Origin: Limosilactobacillus vaginalis DSM 5837 = ATCC 49540
GTDB taxonomy: Bacteria; Bacillota; Bacilli; Lactobacillales; Lactobacillaceae
Assembly (NCBI RefSeq): GCF_000159435.1
Contig: NZ_GG693415.1
Location: 164,536 to 228,535, forward strand
Direction: 5' to 3'
DNA: 64,000 nt
Shown one piece after another: positions 37,385-46,272 of the stretch. Position numbers and translations under genes: made by a program. The notes under the pieces are model-generated. The model did no database searches and was not told where the DNA came from. It saw only the letters and a program-made list of their open reading frames with translations. Each line of letters starts with the position of its first letter. Position 1 is the first letter of the stretch.

Positions 37385-38701
37385 ATGGAAAAGATAATTA
37401 TAAAGGGTGGTCACCGTTTATTTGGGCGTGTCGCCGTTGAGGGAGCAAAGAATGCCGTTTTGCCGCTTCAAGCAGCAGGGATTCTTGCCTCTACCGGAAC
37501 TCTTCACTTAACTAATGTTCCAGTATTATCAGATGTCATAATGATGAATGAATTATTGAAATTCTTAAATATTCGGGTTCAATTTGATCGGGAGAATCAC
37601 GTTATTGATTTAAATGCAGGTCAAAGAATTTCGTCAGAAGCACCTTTTCAATATGTAAGTAAAATGCGCGCTTCGATGGTAGTTATGGGCCCACTATTAG
37701 CAAGAACCGGCTATGCCAAGATTGCTCTTCCGGGTGGATGCGCAATTGGTTCCCGGCCAATTGATCTCCACCTTAAAGGACTCCGCCAGCTTGGAGCAGT
37801 TATTAAGCAGCATGATGGCTATATCGAAGCACGGGCTGATCGTCTAGTTGGAACGAATATCTACTTGGATTTCCCTAGTGTTGGTGCTACCCAGAATATT
37901 ATGATGGCAGCAACATTGGCAGAAGGGATTACAACAATTGAAAACTGTGCTCGTGAACCAGAAATCGTTGATCTAGCAAACGCCTTAAACAAAATGGGCG
38001 CACGAGTTCATGGCGCCGGGACTGATGTTATTCGTATTCAGGGTGTTAACTTCCTGCACGGCTGTGACTACCGGGTAATGTCTGACCGAATCGAAGCGGG
38101 AACCTTTATGATTGCAGCAGCCGCAACTAATGGTGATGTCGTTATTGAAAATGCCGAAAGCAAGTATAACGAACCATTAATTGCAAAGTTGCAAGATATG
38201 GGTGTTACAGTAATCGACCAGGATGATGGAATTCGAGTATTAGGGACCTCGGTCTTGTTGCCGTCAACTGTCCAAACAGCGCCATACCCTGGCTTCCCAA
38301 CGGACTTACAGCCACAAATGACAGTATTACAGCTATTAGCAAACGGAACAAGCACAATGAATGAAACCGTCTTTGAAAAACGGTTTATGCATCTTGAAGA
38401 ATTGCGGCGAATGAATGCAGAGTACCAAATTAAAAACTCAACGGCCGTGTTAAGCGGTCCAACAAAATTTAGCGGTGCAGAAGTCGCTGCAACTGATTTA
38501 CGTGCTGGGGCTGCTTTAGTCATCGCTGGCTTAGTTGCCCAGGGAATCACCCAGGTACGCAATTTGAAATACCTTGATCGGGGATACTACCACCTTCACC
38601 AAAAACTGGCACAGCTGGGTGCACAGATTGATCGGATTAACATTGATGATCAAATCGAGTTAGCATCTGCTAAAGAAGTTAACCATCCTGAACGTGGTTA
38701 G
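37385..38701 (+). CDS. murA: UDP-N-acetylglucosamine 1-carboxyvinyltransferase
   Basis: 438 residues. First committed step of peptidoglycan synthesis, transferring enolpyruvate from PEP to UDP-GlcNAc. Substrate residues KN are in EGAKNAVLPL, and the fosfomycin-target Cys is C119 in PGGCAIGSRPIDLHLKG. Full length. AAGGAG precedes the ATG. The atp-DUF1146-murA order marks it as the MurAA-type copy. Confidence 0.95.
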   Translation: MEKIIIKGGHRLFGRVAVEGAKNAVLPLQAAGILASTGTLHLTNVPVLSDVIMMNELLKFLNIRVQFDRENHVIDLNAGQRISSEAPFQYVSKMRASMVVMGPLLARTGYAKIALPGGCAIGSRPIDLHLKGLRQLGAVIKQHDGYIEARADRLVGTNIYLDFPSVGATQNIMMAATLAEGITTIENCAREPEIVDLANALNKMGARVHGAGTDVIRIQGVNFLHGCDYRVMSDRIEAGTFMIAAAATNGDVVIENAESKYNEPLIAKLQDMGVTVIDQDDGIRVLGTSVLLPSTVQTAPYPGFPTDLQPQMTVLQLLANGTSTMNETVFEKRFMHLEELRRMNAEYQIKNSTAVLSGPTKFSGAEVAATDLRAGAALVIAGLVAQGITQVRNLKYLDRGYYHLHQKLAQLGAQIDRINIDDQIELASAKEVNHPERG

Positions 38702-38715
38702 CATTTTCAATTATG

Positions 38716-38724
38716 TGGTATAAT
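38716..38724 (+). promoter_or_regulatory. extended -10 promoter of mbl
   Basis: TGGTATAAT is a perfect extended -10, 46 nt before the mbl start codon. Confidence 0.6.
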
Positions 38725-38770
38725 TACCAACGTTATTATATAGAATTGGCCGGAAGGAGAAATTACATAA

Positions 38771-39775
38771 ATGGCAAAGGATATCGGAATCGATTTAGGA
38801 ACTGCAAACGTTCTAATTTATGTTCAAGGCAAGGGAATTGTCCTGAATGAACCTTCAGTTGTCGCAATTGACACGCAAACCAACAAAGTATTAGCTGTGG
38901 GTTCAGAAGCATATCGAATGGTTGGACGGACACCAAGTAATATTCGTGCTATTCGTCCATTGAAGAATGGTGTTATTTCTGACTTCGATGTTACTCAAGA
39001 AATGCTTTCATACTTTATCGGCAAATTGAGTGTTAAGGGCTTTATGTCAAAGCCAGATATCATGATCTGTGCCCCAACAAATATTACTGAAATTGAACGA
39101 AAGGCAATTATCCAAGCAGCTGAGCAATCAGGCGGGGGTAAGGTTTACCTTGAATACGAGCCTAAGGTTGCTGCAATTGGTGCAGGTCTCGATATCTTTA
39201 AACCACGTGGTAGTATGGTCATTGATATGGGTGGTGGTACTAGTGATATTGCCATTCTTTCGTTAGGTGATATTGTTGCTAGTCAATCAATCCGGATGGC
39301 TGGTGATAAGTTAAACAGTGATATTACTGCTTACATTAAGGATCATCATGGTCTAGTTATTGGTGAGCACACTGCTGAACAAATTAAGATGGAGATCGGA
39401 ACTGCCTTACCAGTTGACGAACCTAAGAAAATGGATGTTCGTGGTCGTGATGTTGCTACTGGGATGCCAAAGCAAATCACAACTGATGAGAATGAAATTG
39501 AAGAGGCAATTCATGGAACCCTTGACCAAATTGTTAAGGCAACGATTGGTGTCCTGGAAACCATTCCGCCTGAGCTAGCAAGTGATATTATTGATCGCGG
39601 AATTATGCTTACTGGGGGAACTTCGCTTCTTAAGGGAATCGATCAGCTCTTTAGTGATCAATTAAAGGTACCCGTTGTTGTTTCTCAGGATCCGCTTGAT
39701 AATGTTGCTAAGGGTGCTGGTGAAATGCTAGAACGGATGCAAAAGACTGATAGTAACAAAAAAGGTAAAGACTAG
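38771..39775 (+). CDS. mbl: rod shape-determining protein Mbl (MreB family)
   Basis: 334 residues, bacterial actin homologue. Phosphate 1 loop [12 protein letters not shown], phosphate 2 [12 protein letters not shown] near residue 157, adenosine motif [13 protein letters not shown] near 277. Forms membrane-bound filaments that guide cell-wall elongation. The downstream yidD and rodA and the upstream murA favour Mbl over MreB proper, which usually precedes mreCD. Its stop overlaps the yidD GTG. Confidence 0.9.
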   Translation: MAKDIGIDLGTANVLIYVQGKGIVLNEPSVVAIDTQTNKVLAVGSEAYRMVGRTPSNIRAIRPLKNGVISDFDVTQEMLSYFIGKLSVKGFMSKPDIMICAPTNITEIERKAIIQAAEQSGGGKVYLEYEPKVAAIGAGLDIFKPRGSMVIDMGGGTSDIAILSLGDIVASQSIRMAGDKLNSDITAYIKDHHGLVIGEHTAEQIKMEIGTALPVDEPKKMDVRGRDVATGMPKQITTDENEIEEAIHGTLDQIVKATIGVLETIPPELASDIIDRGIMLTGGTSLLKGIDQLFSDQLKVPVVVSQDPLDNVAKGAGEMLERMQKTDSNKKGKD

Positions 39776-40014
39776 TGAGTAAATTCGCGTGTCGGATGAT
39801 TCGGTGGTATCAACGAAACATATCGGCAAAGCGATTATTTAGAGCTTGTCGGTACTACCCCTCTTGTTCTCAGTATACGTTGGAAGCAATTCAACGCTTT
39901 GGAATAAGGGGGATATTGCTTGGAATGGTTCGGATACTACGGTGTCAACCCTTTGCCCGTGGTGGTTATGATCCGGTTCCAACAAAATTTACTTTCCATC
40001 GAGTTATGAAATAA
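39775..40014 (+). CDS. yidD: membrane protein insertion efficiency factor YidD
   Basis: 79 residues with the family signature IRWYQRNIS, three Cys including [10 protein letters not shown], and the end ARGGYDPVP. An amphipathic inner-membrane-associated protein that assists YidC-dependent insertion. GTG start overlaps the mbl stop codon (TAGTG). Confidence 0.93.
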   Translation: MSKFACRMIRWYQRNISAKRLFRACRYYPSCSQYTLEAIQRFGIRGILLGMVRILRCQPFARGGYDPVPTKFTFHRVMK

Positions 40015-40027
40015 TAAAGGTGAAAAA

Positions 40028-40252
40028 GTGGCAAAAAAAGATAAAAAAATTGAAGTTAATGTAAAGGATATTGAACGTCGTCATCAACCAGTTCAGCAAG
40101 TTTTCATTGGCAAGCGGCTGATTGGTGAAGTACTAGCGGATGGCAACCGCTTCAAAGCTTTGTTAACCGCTGACGAAAGCGAGTTTTATGTTCGTTCTCA
40201 AGAAGAGGGACTGGAAGTTGTCCTCCAACAATATCATTTACATCAAGGATAA
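40028..40252 (+). CDS. DUF2969 family protein
   Basis: 74 residues, soluble, basic N-terminus (MAKKDKKIEVNVKDIERR) followed by a small beta-rich part. Matches in size and position the DUF2969 proteins found between yidD and rodA in lactobacilli. GTG start. Function unknown; co-transcription with cell-elongation genes suggests an envelope role. Confidence 0.8.
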   Translation: MAKKDKKIEVNVKDIERRHQPVQQVFIGKRLIGEVLADGNRFKALLTADESEFYVRSQEEGLEVVLQQYHLHQG

Positions 40253-40298
40253 TGCGATGCAGTAGCGTTGCTAAAAATCTCAAAAAAGGAGCTCAAGA

Positions 40299-41495
40299 AT
40301 GCAACGTTCTCAAAGTGATGATGAGAGTCGAATTGACTGGGGAATCATTTTCTGTGTTTTACTGTTAGCTTTAATCGGTTTAGCATCGATTTATGTTGCG
40401 GCTGTTCATGATACTGGTGGTTCAACTAGCGTGATGCGTCAAGTAGTTAGTCAGCTGGTTTGGTATATTATCGGGACAATCCTGGTAATTATAATCATGC
40501 AGTTTGATTCAGAACAGCTATGGAAGGTTGCCCCGTTAGTTTATTGGGTTGGGATATTTTTAATGTTTGCAATCCTCGTATTTTATAGTCGAGCATATTA
40601 CGCCAATACGGGGGCCAAAAGTTGGTTTGCAATTGGACCGTTTACTTTCCAACCATCAGAAATTATGAAGCCGGCCTACATCTTGATGATGGGACGGGTG
40701 ATTACAACTCATAATAACCACTACAATGTCCATACAGTTAAATCTGATTGGCGGTTAATCGGGACAATGTTCCTATGGCTATTGCCCATTTTAATTTCAT
40801 TAAAGTTACAAAATGACTTTGGGACGGCACTGGTTTTCTTTGCAATCTTTTGTGGAATGGTTCTGGTTTCCGGAGTTACTTGGCGGATTATTGCGCCAAC
40901 TGCAATTGGGCTAGTTGTTGTTGGTGGTTCAGCATTGGCAATGGTAACGAGTTCTGTCGGTCGGACGATTTTGGAACATATTGGTTTTCAAGCTTACCAG
41001 TTTGACCGGGTTGATACTTGGCTTCATCCAGAACAAGATACGAGTAACCAGGGCTATCAATTATGGCAAAGTATTAAAGCTGTTGGTTCGGGGGGAATTA
41101 CTGGAACCGGCTTTGATAACTCTAAAGTGTACGTTCCTGTTCGTGAGTCAGATATGGTTTTCTCGGTTATTGGTGAGAACTTTGGCTTTATTGGAAGTGC
41201 CCTGTTAATTCTTCTCTACCTCCTATTAATTTACTTAATGATTCGGGTAACCTTTGATACCAGAAACGAATTCTATGCATATATTTCAACGGGTGTCATC
41301 ATGATGATTTTATTCCACGTTTTTGAAAATATCGGAATGAACATTGGGTTGCTACCGTTGACCGGTATTCCATTGCCATTTATTAGTGCTGGTGGTTCTT
41401 CTCTGATTGGTAACCTGATCGGGATCGGGATGGTAATGTCGATGAGATATCACCATCACTCTTACATGTTTAGTAATAACAAAGAATTTAGATAG
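40299..41495 (+). CDS. rodA: peptidoglycan glycosyltransferase RodA (SEDS family)
   Basis: 398 residues, about ten membrane helices. SEDS motifs: LKLQNDFGTALVFFAIF, the catalytic-loop region VRESDMVFSVIGENFGFIGS and the C-terminal MNIGLLPLTGIPLPFISAGG. Polymerises glycan strands during elongation, with Mbl filaments. AAAAAAGGAG precedes the ATG. Confidence 0.93.
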   Translation: MQRSQSDDESRIDWGIIFCVLLLALIGLASIYVAAVHDTGGSTSVMRQVVSQLVWYIIGTILVIIIMQFDSEQLWKVAPLVYWVGIFLMFAILVFYSRAYYANTGAKSWFAIGPFTFQPSEIMKPAYILMMGRVITTHNNHYNVHTVKSDWRLIGTMFLWLLPILISLKLQNDFGTALVFFAIFCGMVLVSGVTWRIIAPTAIGLVVVGGSALAMVTSSVGRTILEHIGFQAYQFDRVDTWLHPEQDTSNQGYQLWQSIKAVGSGGITGTGFDNSKVYVPVRESDMVFSVIGENFGFIGSALLILLYLLLIYLMIRVTFDTRNEFYAYISTGVIMMILFHVFENIGMNIGLLPLTGIPLPFISAGGSSLIGNLIGIGMVMSMRYHHHSYMFSNNKEFR

Positions 41496-41512
41496 ATGGG
41501 GTGTAGTGGAAG

Positions 41513-41812
41513 ATGGCTACTGAAAGTTATTTTTGGACAGAAAAACAAGATAACGGTAACACACGTTTAGGTTTGAATGATAATGGTCGTGATGACCTTG
41601 GCCAAGTTAGTTTTATTGATGTTCCTGCTGTAGGGACAAAATTAACTAATGGTGGTAAGTTTGTTGCTGTTGAAGCCGAGAAGGCAGTAACTGATATTGA
41701 TAGTCCAGTTGACGGTGAAATTGTTGCGGTAAACCAAAAAGTAATTGACCAACCAGAATTACTTGGTTCAAGTGACAAAAATGATAATTGGATTGTTGAG
41801 GTTAAGGCATAA
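41513..41812 (+). CDS. GcvH-like lipoyl-carrier protein
   Basis: 99 residues, short biotinyl/lipoyl attachment fold. The putative lipoylated Lys is K57 in VEAEKAVTDIDSPVDGEI, the GcvH signature. There are no glycine cleavage enzymes in the window; GcvH-like proteins in organisms lacking that system serve in lipoate relay or ADP-ribosylation-linked roles, which is only a possibility here. ATGGGGTGTAGTGGAAG precedes the ATG. Ends at a terminator. Confidence 0.83.
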   Translation: MATESYFWTEKQDNGNTRLGLNDNGRDDLGQVSFIDVPAVGTKLTNGGKFVAVEAEKAVTDIDSPVDGEIVAVNQKVIDQPELLGSSDKNDNWIVEVKA

Positions 41813-41832
41813 CATTCTAATGCCATATTAAG

Positions 41833-41858
41833 AGGGTTAGGGAAACCTAGCCTTTTTT
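41833..41858 (+). terminator. intrinsic terminator
   Basis: GGTTAGG pairs with CCTAGCC (one G-U) across GAAA, followed by six T. Confidence 0.85.
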
Positions 41859-41885
41859 CATTTTAAAATTAATTTGGATTAGGTA

Positions 41886-42212
41886 TTGACAATAAAAAGT
41901 GAACTTAGTATTATAATATCAATCGAAATATTAGAATACTATTTGAAAAGATGAGTAGATACTAATTAATCACTCAGAGAGTTCTTGATTGGTGAAAGAG
42001 AATTGGTTGATGGTACCGAAGATGGTCTTTGATTAAAGCGTGTTAGTGAGTCTGATGATAAGCTAATATTGGTTACTGCCCATTATCGCAGGTGAGTGTT
42101 TTACTGACACTTATTGAGGTGATCATTGTGAGGTGATCATGAACTGCGGTGGTACCACGGAGCCTTTCGTCCGTTTAATAATTTGTTTATTGAACGAACG
42201 AAAGGTTTTTTT
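41886..42212 (+). promoter_or_regulatory. methionine T-box riboswitch with promoter
   Basis: Promoter TTGACA (41886) and TATTAT (41909), 17 nt apart. Stem I: AAAGA (41947-41951) pairs with TCTTT (42026-42030); the specifier loop has AGTA on the left and CCGAAG-ATG-G on the right, so ATG at 42022-42024 specifies methionine. T-box sequence GCGGTGGTACCACGG ends at 42160. The terminator stem (42163-42205) is followed by seven T. A 12-nt unit TGAGGTGATCAT occurs twice (42115-42126, 42129-42140). Confidence 0.9.
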
Positions 42213-42233
42213 ATTGAAAAGGAGGAAGAGTAA

Positions 42234-43286
42234 TTGATTCGGTTTAAGGATGTCTCAAAAACATATGACGGCAAAGAAGGGCCGGTAAAAGCAATTAAAG
42301 ACGTCAACCTGACAATCCCTGATGGAAAGATTTATGGTATTGTTGGTTATTCTGGTGCTGGGAAAAGTACTCTAATCCGAATGATTAATGGCTTAGAGAC
42401 ACCAACTACCGGCTCTGTGGCTGTAAATGGCCAAGAAATTAGTCAACTAAAAGGTGAAGCTCTCCGGGAAGCCAGATTAAAAATTGGGATGATTTTCCAA
42501 CACTTCGACTTGTTATGGTCACGAACCGTTCGGGAAAATGTTGAATTTCCGTTAGAAATCTCTAAAAAGGGAAATAAGACGGAACGCCAGCAAAAGGCGG
42601 AAGAACTGATTAAACTGGTTGGTCTTCAAGGAAAAGAAAATGCCTATCCTTCAGAATTATCTGGAGGGCAAAAGCAACGGGTTGGGATCGCACGGGCCCT
42701 TGCTAACGACCCTAAAATTTTGTTGTCTGATGAAGCGACAAGTGCGTTGGATCCAAAGACAACGGATGAGGTTTTGGATCTCCTTGTTGATATTAACCGC
42801 CGTTTAGGATTAACAATTGTCGTAATTACTCACGAAATGCATGTCATTCGTAAAATTTGTGATCACGTTGCGGTACTGGACGCTGGAACAATTGTTGAAG
42901 AAGGGCCGGTTTTGGATGTCTTTAAGCACCCACAACAAGCAATTACGAAACGCTTTGTTAACCAAGAAACATCTACTGGTTCTGCCGATGATACCCAGGT
43001 TGTCGTTAAACAATTGTTGGAATCCCATCCTGATGGGGTAATCGTTAAATTGACGTTCCATGGTGACCAGGCAAAGTTGCCAATCGTTTCTGAAATGTTA
43101 CGCCAATTCCCTGAAACAAACATGAGTATTATTGAAGGGAATATTCACCAAACACAGGAAGGCTCAATTGGTTCATTGTATATTCAATTAACCGTCGACA
43201 ATGACAGCCAAGATCAAATTAAGGGCGCCTTAGATTATCTGAAAACAATGAGAGTAGAAACAGAGGTGATTAACCGTGAACAATAG
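42234..43286 (+). CDS. metN: methionine ABC transporter ATP-binding protein
   Basis: 350 residues. Walker [10 protein letters not shown], signature [12 protein letters not shown], Walker [13 protein letters not shown], then a C-terminal NIL regulatory domain (about 265-345) that senses internal methionine. TTG start 10 nt after AAAGGAGG; this is the first base triplet after the T-box terminator that fits. Controlled by the T-box; overlaps metI by 11 nt. Confidence 0.95.
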   Translation: MIRFKDVSKTYDGKEGPVKAIKDVNLTIPDGKIYGIVGYSGAGKSTLIRMINGLETPTTGSVAVNGQEISQLKGEALREARLKIGMIFQHFDLLWSRTVRENVEFPLEISKKGNKTERQQKAEELIKLVGLQGKENAYPSELSGGQKQRVGIARALANDPKILLSDEATSALDPKTTDEVLDLLVDINRRLGLTIVVITHEMHVIRKICDHVAVLDAGTIVEEGPVLDVFKHPQQAITKRFVNQETSTGSADDTQVVVKQLLESHPDGVIVKLTFHGDQAKLPIVSEMLRQFPETNMSIIEGNIHQTQEGSIGSLYIQLTVDNDSQDQIKGALDYLKTMRVETEVINREQ

Positions 43287-43962
43287 TGGATTTGCTTCAT
43301 TCTTTGAATTTAATAATGTTGATTGGACAAAAATGGGTCAAGCAACCTGGGAGACCGTTTGGATGACGGTTGTTTCAATGATTGCAGTAGCAATTTTCGG
43401 TATTATTCTTGGATTGATTTTGTTTGAAACTCAAAACAGTAACTCAATTGGTGCCAAGATTGTTAACTGGGTAGTTGCAGCGTTGGTAAATGTCTTCCGG
43501 TCAATCCCGTTCATTATCTTAATCGTTCTATTGCTACCAGCAACACAAGCACTGGTTGGAACGATTATGGGACCACGGGCGGCCCTACCGTCATTGATTA
43601 TTTCAGCTGCTCCCTTTTATGCACGACTTGTTCAAATCGCCTTTGATGATTTGGATCATGGGGTAATTGAAGCAGCTAAGTCAATGGGCGCAACCCGCTG
43701 GCAAATTGTTACTAAGGTTTTGATTCCGGAAAGTTCACCAGCCCTAGTTTCAGGAATTACGGTTACTACCATTTCATTAATTGGTTACACCGCCATGGCC
43801 GGGGCAATTGGTGCTGGTGGTTTGGGGAACCTTGCTTACTTAGATGGTTTCCAGGCAAGTAACAATGCCGTTACAATGATGGCCACAATTATTATTGTCA
43901 TAATTGTTTTTGTCTTCCAGTTCTTGGGTGACACAGTTGTTAAGAAAATTGATAAGCGTTAG
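43276..43962 (+). CDS. metI: methionine ABC transporter permease
   Basis: 228 residues, five membrane helices. The EAA loop that contacts MetN reads [25 protein letters not shown] start overlapping metN, preceded by AGAGGTGA. Second gene of the metNIQ operon. Confidence 0.94.
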   Translation: MNNSGFASFFEFNNVDWTKMGQATWETVWMTVVSMIAVAIFGIILGLILFETQNSNSIGAKIVNWVVAALVNVFRSIPFIILIVLLLPATQALVGTIMGPRAALPSLIISAAPFYARLVQIAFDDLDHGVIEAAKSMGATRWQIVTKVLIPESSPALVSGITVTTISLIGYTAMAGAIGAGGLGNLAYLDGFQASNNAVTMMATIIIVIIVFVFQFLGDTVVKKIDKR

Positions 43963-43984
43963 TTAGAAAACGGAGGGAATACTT

Positions 43985-44806
43985 ATGAAGAAAAAATGGT
44001 TAGCAGCAATTGCAACATTAGCATTAGGGGCACTAGTCCTTACTGGATGCGGAAAGCAAAAGGAAACAACTTTGACTGTTGGGGCTTCTTCAACCCCTCA
44101 TGCTGAGATTTTGAAGCACGTTCAACCCCAATTAAAGAAGGAAGGGGTTAACCTTAAAATTAAGACGTTCCAAGATTATGTATTGCCAAACAAGGAATTA
44201 GCTAGTGGTGATTTGGATGCTAACTATTTCCAACACAAGCCATTCTTGGATAACTGGAACAAGAAGAATCATGGAACTCTAGTTAGTGCCGGAAATGTGC
44301 ACTTGGAACCAATCGGCTTCTACTCCAAGAAGTACAAGAAGTTATCTGATTTGCCTAATGGGGCAACGATCCTAGTTTCAAATAACGTTGCAGACTATGG
44401 ACGGGTTCTTCAAATCTTAAAGGATGCCGGTTTAATTACATTGAAGCCGGGAACTAAGATTGAATCCGCTAACTTTAATGACATTCAAACTAACAAGAAG
44501 AACCTGAAGTTTAAGACAGACCTTGAACCAAAGCTCATGACCCAATTCTACAAGCGTGGTGAAGGTGATGCAGTCGTTATCAACGCAAACTATGCCGTTC
44601 AAGCGGGCTTAAATCCAAAGAAGGATTCGATCGCCCTTGAAAAGAATAGTTCACCTTACGCTAACTTAATTGCAGTTCAAAAGAAGAACAAGAATAATCC
44701 AGCAATTAAGAAGTTGGTTAAGGCTCTTCAATCCAAGTCAACTCAACAATGGATTAATAAGCACTACAACGGTGGTGTCGTCGCAGTTTACCCTAATGGT
44801 AAATAA
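43985..44806 (+). CDS. metQ: methionine-binding lipoprotein
   Basis: 273 residues. Lipoprotein signal peptide with lipobox LTGC (C22), then the NlpA/MetQ fold (TLTVGASSTPHAEIL, DANYFQHKPFLDNW, LEPIGFYSKKYK). Captures methionine outside the membrane and delivers it to MetI. GGAGGG precedes the ATG. Confidence 0.94.
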   Translation: MKKKWLAAIATLALGALVLTGCGKQKETTLTVGASSTPHAEILKHVQPQLKKEGVNLKIKTFQDYVLPNKELASGDLDANYFQHKPFLDNWNKKNHGTLVSAGNVHLEPIGFYSKKYKKLSDLPNGATILVSNNVADYGRVLQILKDAGLITLKPGTKIESANFNDIQTNKKNLKFKTDLEPKLMTQFYKRGEGDAVVINANYAVQAGLNPKKDSIALEKNSSPYANLIAVQKKNKNNPAIKKLVKALQSKSTQQWINKHYNGGVVAVYPNGK

Positions 44807-44831
44807 AAGAATAACCATTTCAATATAAATA

Positions 44832-44874
44832 AATAGCTCCAAGAATTCGGGTTTACCGAAAGCTTGGAGCTATT
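44832..44874. terminator. intrinsic terminator between metQ and the MFS gene
   Basis: AATAGCTCCAAG (44832-44843) and CTTGGAGCTATT (44863-44874) are perfect complements, with a short inner CGG/CCG stem. The T tract is weak on the plus side. Confidence 0.75.
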
Positions 44875-44886
44875 AGTATTTTAAAT

Positions 44887-46092
44887 TTAGTCTAGTGAAT
44901 TAACGACATTGAGTTTGAAGAGGAGAAGGTTAAGGGTAACAATTCCGGCTGTAATGATAAATACCATGCTGTAACTTGAAACCCCAGCGATAGTGGAGCC
45001 AAGTAATGGACCAAAAATATTTCCAATGTACATTGCACTTTGGTTCCAAGAAAAAATACGTCCAGTAATCATTGCAGGCGTGTTCTTGGTAAGAAGGGTT
45101 TGGACTTGTGGGAAAAGACATGCATCCGTAAAGCCAATCAGGAATCGTAGGATACCAAGTTCAAACGAGTTTTGGACAAAGGCGGTCAAGAAGAAGAGAA
45201 TAATTGCACCAGTAAAACCGGCGATAATTACTTTTTGGGTACCAATACGGTCACCAATTGCACCAAACCGAGAAGCGGCAAGGAAAGTGGCAATTCCAGG
45301 AAGTGCTGCAATTACTCCAGAAACGAAGACAACGTTTCCCTGGTGGTGCATTAATTGACTAACGTAGAGGGAGACGATCGGGTTAATCGAATTATTGGCT
45401 GCTTGAATGATCAGGGTAGTTAGGAGAAGACCAAAGATCAATCGTGGATTCTTGAGTGTAGCAACCACACCACGTGAACTTTCAAGTTTCTTATTGGTTA
45501 CTGGTTCAAAATCATCTTCATGAACAAAAAAGAGGGCTAAGAAGAAGGCGATCAAAAGCAAAAGACCGGTAATAAAGAAAGTAACCCGATAACTAAATAA
45601 CGAAGCAAGGGCACCGCCGATAAAGGGGCCGAGAAGATTTCCGGCTGTAAACGAGGAAGCCATGGTTCCAAGCGCTTGACCTGATTTCTCTTTTGGTGTT
45701 TCTGTTGCAATTAGAGCGTTGGAGTTAGAAACAAAGCCGGCAAAGAAACCTTGAGTCATCCGGAGAATAAATAGTTGCCAAACATTAGTGACAAGTCCCA
45801 TTGCTGCTAAGACGATTGCCATGCCAAGGGATGCACGAAGAATCATTAGTTTTCGTCCTTTTTGATCTGCCAATTTACCCCACCAAGGAGAGACAAAAGC
45901 AGAGACAAAATAAATTCCTGAAAAGACTAATCCGGCCCACATATTTAATTGTTGATGGGAAAAATGGCCCAGCGTGTTAATATAGAGTGGCAAGAATGGC
46001 ATTACTTCTGAAAAAGCAATTCCGGCAATAAAGACGGCAATCGCGAGAACACGTAAATTTCGTTGCCAAATTGGAAGCCTCTTTTCTACCAT
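44887..46092 (-). CDS. MFS efflux transporter
   Basis: 401 residues, 12 membrane helices. The MFS motif after helix 2 reads GKLADQKGRKLMILRASLG, and the mid-loop is acidic. The drug:H+ antiporter-1 type layout suggests multidrug or metabolite export; substrate unknown. AAAGGAG lies 6 nt before the ATG. Transcribed alone and divergent from ddl. Confidence 0.85.
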   Translation of the reverse strand: MVEKRLPIWQRNLRVLAIAVFIAGIAFSEVMPFLPLYINTLGHFSHQQLNMWAGLVFSGIYFVSAFVSPWWGKLADQKGRKLMILRASLGMAIVLAAMGLVTNVWQLFILRMTQGFFAGFVSNSNALIATETPKEKSGQALGTMASSFTAGNLLGPFIGGALASLFSYRVTFFITGLLLLIAFFLALFFVHEDDFEPVTNKKLESSRGVVATLKNPRLIFGLLLTTLIIQAANNSINPIVSLYVSQLMHHQGNVVFVSGVIAALPGIATFLAASRFGAIGDRIGTQKVIIAGFTGAIILFFLTAFVQNSFELGILRFLIGFTDACLFPQVQTLLTKNTPAMITGRIFSWNQSAMYIGNIFGPLLGSTIAGVSSYSMVFIITAGIVTLNLLLFKLNVVNSLD

Positions 46093-46206
46093 ACGATAAC
46101 TCCTTTAATCTGAATTTGCGAAAAAGTGATGTTTATTATAACGCAAAGTATCGGGGATGTTAATTTAAGGCTTTCCTATTCAAATCTAGTAAGAAAAACT
46201 AATTCA

Positions 46207-46215
46207 TGGTATACT
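46207..46215 (+). promoter_or_regulatory. extended -10 promoter of ddl
   Basis: TGGTATACT is an extended -10 58 nt before the ddl start. Confidence 0.5.
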
Positions 46216-46272
46216 AAAGATTCTAGGAAAACGGTAATAAATAAAAATAAACTAAATAAGGTGGTACACGCA

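Noticed and set aside
38068-38562. Long open frame on the minus strand within murA
   Set aside because: It is antisense to a well-conserved gene, has no RBS, and its composition is a mirror of murA codons.
41886-42212. SAM riboswitch ahead of metN
   Set aside because: The conserved GGTGGTACCACGG, the stem I layout and the ATG specifier identify a T-box instead.
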